The notes under the pieces: generated by a model | Seen by the model: the letters and a program-made list of their open reading frames with translations, nothing else | Told to the model about the DNA's origin: nothing | Database searches by the model: none | Shown: piece after piece, positions 59,697 through 64,000 of the stretch | How the letters are laid out: each line of letters opens with the position of its first letter | How positions within the stretch are numbered: the stretch's first letter is position 1 | Program-made: the position numbers and the translations under genes | Source: Escherichia marmotae | Lineage (GTDB): Bacteria; Pseudomonadota; Gammaproteobacteria; Enterobacterales; Enterobacteriaceae | Length of the DNA: 64,000 bases | Direction: 5' to 3' | Assembly (NCBI RefSeq): GCF_002900365.1 | Contig: NZ_CP025979.1 | Coordinates: 806,001-870,000 of the forward strand

Positions 59697-61240
59697 TATT
59701 CCCCCTCCGCTTTATTGCGTACTTCGGTAATGTCGATGGCATCGATCCGGCTACTGTTGAACAGGTTGAATTTGGTATCAGAGCCGTGGCAACCGTCGCC
59801 AAAGGTAAAGCCACAGCCGTTACGCTCTCCAAACGCATCACCCGCCATTTCCCGATGACTGGTTGGGATGACAAACCGATCTTCATAGTTGGCGATAGCG
59901 AGATAGCGATACATATCTTCGACCTGGGCGACGCTCAAACCCACTTCGTCAATTGCGCGGGTATCAGTTACGCCTTCTACGGTTTGCGAACGCATATAGT
60001 GGCGCATCGCCATCATCCGTTTCAGTGCCCGTAGTACAGGGCCGGTATCACCCGCACTTAACATATTGGCGAGGTATTGCACCGGAATACGCAGGCTTTC
60101 GATGGCCGGCAGCACGCCTTCGCTTTTGGGCAGTCCGCCCGCGTCGGCGTAAGACTGAATGGGTGACAGCGGTGGCACATACCAGACCATCGGCAGGGTG
60201 CGATATTCAGGGTGCAGCGGCAGCGCCAGTTTCCAGTCCATTGCCATTTTGTAAACCGGCGAACGCTGGGCGGCGTCAATCACGTTGTGTGGGATACCTT
60301 GCTTCAGGGCTTCTTCGATCACCGAGGGATCGTGCGGATCGAGGAACACTTCGCACTGGCGCTCATAGAGATCAACTTCACGTTCCGTGCTCGCCGCTTC
60401 TTCGATGCGGTCGGCGTCGTAGAGCAGCACACCAAGATATCGAATGCGACCTACGCAGGTCTCGGAGCAGACCGTTGGCTGTCCGGACTCAATTCGCGGA
60501 TAACAGAAGATGCATTTTTCTGACTTGCCGCTTTTCCAGTTAAAGTAGATTTTTTTGTACGGACAACCGCTGATGCATAAGCGCCAGCCACGACATTTGT
60601 CCTGGTCGATCAGCACAATGCCGTCTTCTTCGCGTTTATAGATAGCGCCGCTGGGGCAGGTCGCCACACAGCTTGGGTTAAGGCAGTGTTCGCACAAGCG
60701 CGGCAAATACATCATGAAGGTATTTTCAAACTGACCGTACATCTCCTTTTGCATGGCGTCGAAGTTGCGGTCGCGGGCGCGTTTTTCGAACTCTCCGCCC
60801 AGCAGTTCTTCCCAGTTTGGCCCCCAGATCACTTTGTCCATCCGTTTGCCGTCGATCAGCGAACGTGGACGCGCAGTGGGAATGTGTTTACCTTCCGGCG
60901 CGCTATGCAAATGTTCATAGTCGAAGGTAAAAGGTTCGTAGTAGTCGTCGATCTGCGGTATCACCGGATTGGCAAAGATTTTGGTTATCACGCCCATTTT
61001 GCTGCCCAGCCGCGGGCGGATCTTGCCATTGACATCGCGAACCCAGCCGCCTTGCCACTCTTCCTGATCTTCCCAGTTTTTCGGGTAACCAATGCCCGGT
61101 TTGGTTTCGACGTTATTAAACCACGCGTACTCCATACCTTCGCGTCCAGTCCAGACGTTTTTACAGGTCACCGAACAGGTGTGACAGCCGATACATTTAT
61201 CGAGGTTAAGCACCATGCCGACTTGCGAACGTATTTTCAT
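59696..61240 (-). CDS. narY: NarY, beta subunit of nitrate reductase Z
   Basis: A 514-residue iron-sulfur subunit that carries electrons from NarV to NarZ. Cys groups for four clusters are seen: CIGCHTCSVTCKNVW near residue 16, CEHCLNPSCVATCPSGA near 183, the group with Trp replacing one Cys, DKCRGWRLCISGCPYKK near 215 (the 3Fe-4S site), and EKCIFCYPRI near 243. The start overlaps the narZ stop as ATGA. Intact. Confidence 0.96.
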   Translation of the reverse strand: MKIRSQVGMVLNLDKCIGCHTCSVTCKNVWTGREGMEYAWFNNVETKPGIGYPKNWEDQEEWQGGWVRDVNGKIRPRLGSKMGVITKIFANPVIPQIDDYYEPFTFDYEHLHSAPEGKHIPTARPRSLIDGKRMDKVIWGPNWEELLGGEFEKRARDRNFDAMQKEMYGQFENTFMMYLPRLCEHCLNPSCVATCPSGAIYKREEDGIVLIDQDKCRGWRLCISGCPYKKIYFNWKSGKSEKCIFCYPRIESGQPTVCSETCVGRIRYLGVLLYDADRIEEAASTEREVDLYERQCEVFLDPHDPSVIEEALKQGIPHNVIDAAQRSPVYKMAMDWKLALPLHPEYRTLPMVWYVPPLSPIQSYADAGGLPKSEGVLPAIESLRIPVQYLANMLSAGDTGPVLRALKRMMAMRHYMRSQTVEGVTDTRAIDEVGLSVAQVEDMYRYLAIANYEDRFVIPTSHREMAGDAFGERNGCGFTFGDGCHGSDTKFNLFNSSRIDAIDITEVRNKAEGE

Positions 61241-64000
61241 TTTTTCGCCTCCTGTACCTGATCGCGACCTTCATCATCCAGCCAGTTCACGTTCTTCATC
61301 TTGCGGATCATGATGAACTCGTCGCGGTTCGAGCCGACGGTGCCGTAGTAGTTAAAGCCCCAGGCCAGTTGCGCGTAACCGCCAATCATATGCGTCGGTT
61401 TCGGACAAACGCGGGTGACCGAGTTGTGAATACCGCCGCGCATTCCGGTCACTTCCGAGCCGGGGATATTCATAATCCGTTCCTGAGCGTGATACATCAT
61501 GGTCATGCCCGGCGGTACACGCTGGCTGACTACCGCGCGGGCAGTCAGCGCACCGTTGGCGTTAAAGACCTCCACCCAGTCGTTATCAACAATAGTCAGT
61601 TCACGGGCATCGGTTTCGCTGATCCAGATAATCGGTCCACCGCGTGAGAGCGTCAGCATCAACAGGTTTTCACTATAAGTGGAGTGAATGCCCCATTTCT
61701 GATGCGGTGTCAGGAAGTTAAGGGCTTTTTCCGGAAAGCCGTTTGGTGGGATCTGGCGCATTTCGCTAACGCTACGGGTGTCGATAGGTGGGCGATAAGC
61801 CACCAGACTTTCGCCAAAGGCACGCATCCACGGGTGATCCTGATAGAGCTGCTGACGGCCAGATAACGTGCGCCACGGAATTAACTCGTGAACGTTGGTG
61901 TATCCCGCATTGTAGGAGACGTGATCGCTTTCCAGGCCAGACCAGGTCGGGCTGGAGATGATTTTACGCGGCTGCGCCTGAATATCGCGGAAGCGAATCT
62001 TTTCATCTTCTTTATGCCGCGCCAGATGAGTATGTTCGCGTCCGGTGATCTCACCCAGCGCCTGCCAGGCTTTTACCGCAACATGGCCGTTGGTTTCCGG
62101 TGCCAGCGCCAGAATCACTTCCGATGCATCAATGGCGGTATCAATCAGCGGACGCCCCTGAGCCGGGCCATCGCGTTTGGTGTAATTGAGTTTGCCGAGG
62201 AAATCGATTTCATCCTGGGTATTCCATGAAATACCTTTACCACCGTTGCCGAGTTTGTCCATCAACGGCCCCAGCGAGGTAAAGCGTTCGTAGGTAGCAG
62301 GGTAGTCGCGCTCCACCGCCACAATATTAGGCGCAGTCTTGCCGGGGATCAGATCGCATTCACCTTTGCGCCAGTCGAGCACTTCGCAAGGTTGGGATAG
62401 CTCTGCCGGAGAGTCGTGTAACAATGGCTGAAGTACCACGTCAGTTTCTTTGCCGAGATGGCCCACGCACACTTGCGAGAACGCTTTGGCGATACCCTTG
62501 TAGATTTCCCAGTCGCTGCGTGATTCCCAGGCGGGATCGACCGCTGCAGAAAGTGGATGAATAAACGGATGCATATCCGAGGTATTCATATCGTCTTTCT
62601 CATACCACGTGGCGGTAGGCAGGACGATATCGGAAAACAGGCAGGTGCTGGACATACGGAAATCGAGCGTTACCAGCAGGTCGAGCTTTCCCTCTATCGC
62701 GGCGGTTTGCCACTCTACTTCTTCCGGTTGAATTCCCTCCGTCGGCCCAAGTTCTTGCCCCTGAATGCCACTTTCCGTACCCAGCAGATATTTCTGCATA
62801 TACTCGTGACCCTTGCCGGAGGAGCCAAGCAGGTTAGAGCGCCAGACAAACAGGTTACGCGGATGATTGCTGCCGTTGTCCGACTGTTCGCAGGCCATGC
62901 GTAACTCGCCTGACTTCAACGCCTGAGCGGTAAATTCGGCGGGTGATAATCCGGCCTTATCGGCTTCGGCTTTCAGCCCGAGCGGGTTACGCCCCAGTTG
63001 CGGCGCGGAAGGTAGCCAACCCATGCGTTCAGCGCGAACGTTGAAATCAATCAGATGACCGCTGTATTTACTGGCATCGGCCAGCGGTGAGAGCAGTTCC
63101 TGGGCGGTGACTTTTTCATAGCGCCATTGGCTGGAGTGATTGTAGAAAAACGAAGTGCTGTTCATCTGGCGCGGTGGCCGGTTCCAGTCCAGCGCAAATG
63201 CCAGCGGCAGCCAGCCGGTTTGCGGGCGCAGTTTTTCCTGACCAACGTAATGCGCCCAGCCGCCGCCGCTTTGCCCGACACAACCGCAGAAAATCAACAT
63301 ATTGATCATCCCACGGTAGTTCATATCCATGTGATACCAGTGGTTAACGCCAGCACCGAGGATAATCATCGAGCGCCCGTGGGTTTTATGGGCGGTATCG
63401 GCAAATTCACGGGCTATGGTTTCAATATACTGGCGCGGTACACCGGTAATTTGCTCACCCCAGGCCGGGGTGTAGGCTTTGATTTCATCGTAATCTTTCG
63501 CGCTGTTTTCGTCCTCCAGCCCGCGATCGAGGCCGTAGTTTGCCAGCACCAGATCATAAACGCTGACGACCGGACAGGTGTTGCCATCGGCTAATGTCAG
63601 GTTTTTAACAGGTAACTGACGCACCAGGACGGGTTCGTGTTTTACGCTGCGAAAATGCGGATTTTCAATGCCGCCAAAGTAGGGGAAAGCCACGCCAGCG
63701 ACAGCGTCGTGTTGGCCGAGCAGGGTTAATGACAAATCGGTTTCTGCACCTGCGGCAATGGATTCCAGATTCCATTTGCCTTTTTCGCCCCAGCGAAAGC
63801 CAATCGAACCGTTGGGCACGACCAGTTCACCTGCGGTATTAAATGCCACAGTTTTCCACTGCGGGTTATTGCTTTCACCCAGTCCATCCACCAGATCGGA
63901 CGCGCGAATCATTCGTCCGGGAACGTAGCTGCCATCGTCACGCGGTTCCAGCATCACCAGCATCGGCATATCGCTGTAGCGGCGGCAGTAGTTGATAAAG
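61237..64000 (-). CDS. narZ: NarZ, catalytic alpha subunit of nitrate reductase Z (partial)
   Basis: The C-terminal 920 or so residues of the 1246-residue molybdopterin subunit that reduces nitrate to nitrite on the cytoplasmic side of the membrane. The frame is open to the window edge (FINYCRRYSDMPMLVMLEPR), so the start, Mo-ligand Asp and N-terminal FeS motif lie outside. Signature segments such as ILGAGVNHWYHMDMNYRGMI and DIVLPTATWYEKDDMNTSDM are present. In K-12 narZYWV is low-level, nitrate- and FNR-independent and RpoS-dependent. Confidence 0.96.
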   Translation of the reverse strand, partial: FINYCRRYSDMPMLVMLEPRDDGSYVPGRMIRASDLVDGLGESNNPQWKTVAFNTAGELVVPNGSIGFRWGEKGKWNLESIAAGAETDLSLTLLGQHDAVAGVAFPYFGGIENPHFRSVKHEPVLVRQLPVKNLTLADGNTCPVVSVYDLVLANYGLDRGLEDENSAKDYDEIKAYTPAWGEQITGVPRQYIETIAREFADTAHKTHGRSMIILGAGVNHWYHMDMNYRGMINMLIFCGCVGQSGGGWAHYVGQEKLRPQTGWLPLAFALDWNRPPRQMNSTSFFYNHSSQWRYEKVTAQELLSPLADASKYSGHLIDFNVRAERMGWLPSAPQLGRNPLGLKAEADKAGLSPAEFTAQALKSGELRMACEQSDNGSNHPRNLFVWRSNLLGSSGKGHEYMQKYLLGTESGIQGQELGPTEGIQPEEVEWQTAAIEGKLDLLVTLDFRMSSTCLFSDIVLPTATWYEKDDMNTSDMHPFIHPLSAAVDPAWESRSDWEIYKGIAKAFSQVCVGHLGKETDVVLQPLLHDSPAELSQPCEVLDWRKGECDLIPGKTAPNIVAVERDYPATYERFTSLGPLMDKLGNGGKGISWNTQDEIDFLGKLNYTKRDGPAQGRPLIDTAIDASEVILALAPETNGHVAVKAWQALGEITGREHTHLARHKEDEKIRFRDIQAQPRKIISSPTWSGLESDHVSYNAGYTNVHELIPWRTLSGRQQLYQDHPWMRAFGESLVAYRPPIDTRSVSEMRQIPPNGFPEKALNFLTPHQKWGIHSTYSENLLMLTLSRGGPIIWISETDARELTIVDNDWVEVFNANGALTARAVVSQRVPPGMTMMYHAQERIMNIPGSEVTGMRGGIHNSVTRVCPKPTHMIGGYAQLAWGFNYYGTVGSNRDEFIMIRKMKNVNWLDDEGRDQVQEAKK

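Noticed and set aside
1..64000. CRISPR arrays, tRNA and rRNA genes
   Set aside because: No regularly spaced direct repeats with unique spacers and no recognisable tRNA cloverleaf or rRNA sequence were seen on reading the window.

Overview
The window is chromosomal DNA of Escherichia coli, but not K-12. Both flanks are core E. coli loci that I recognise from their proteins: ynfE-ynfD-ynfC-speG-ynfB-ynfA-rspA-rspB on the left, and pptA-yddH-nhoA-yddE-narVWYZ on the right. Between them lies a lambdoid prophage of the Qin (DLP12/Rac/Qin) type. No database search was run; assignments rest on motifs, gene order and recall of the families.

Layout. 1-8700: chromosomal genes. ynfE is frameshifted and ynfC lost its last residues to an IS256-family element that I identify as IS1414. 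8757-8867: the first 36 codons of ydfJ, cut by prophage integration. 8887-13467: leftward int, xis, a RecE-like/DEDDh exonuclease, a DUF1482 gene and a kil gene. 13642-15555: the immunity region, with the DicF small RNA, a ydfA homologue, the DicA repressor and the DicC Cro-like protein, with palindromic operators. 15539-18420: a YdaT-like gene, a replication gene, a DUF977 gene, a truncated methyltransferase and a complete queH (epoxyqueuosine reductase) as apparent cargo. 18730-25961: a possible small membrane peptide, hokD, an IS66-family element that itself carries an IS4, ydfU (DUF968) and antiterminator Q. 26200-33600: small genes around cspF, cspB and cspI and the lysis cassette essQ-ydfR-rrrQ-rzpQ/rzoQ, then a gnsB-like gene with a one-base frameshift. 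33970-51553: a lambda-type morphogenesis block in canonical order (cos, terS, terL, gpW, portal, protease-capsid, DUF2190, joining protein, Z, U, V, G/T, H, M, L, K, I, J). 51591-52964: an IS4 stub cut by a second, inverted IS1414. 53086-64000: an alkylsulfatase of the YjcS family, then pptA to narZ, which runs off the window.

State of the prophage. Integration, immunity, late regulation, lysis and most tail genes look intact. The portal gene has lost roughly its middle two thirds in frame, and everything right of J (tail fibre genes, right att, remainder of ydfJ) is missing. The phage should therefore not be able to make particles unaided, although kil, DicF, hokD, queH and the lysis genes could still act on the host.

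Rearrangement. In K-12 the pptA-narZ block and the rspAB-ynfE block are about 100 kb apart and not in this relative orientation. The join seen here fits a large inversion with one end at the prophage and its insertion sequences. The most interesting cargo is queH, next to a truncated methyltransferase and followed by a strong hairpin: it would give a cobalamin-independent last step of queuosine synthesis to a host whose own enzyme, QueG, uses cobalamin.
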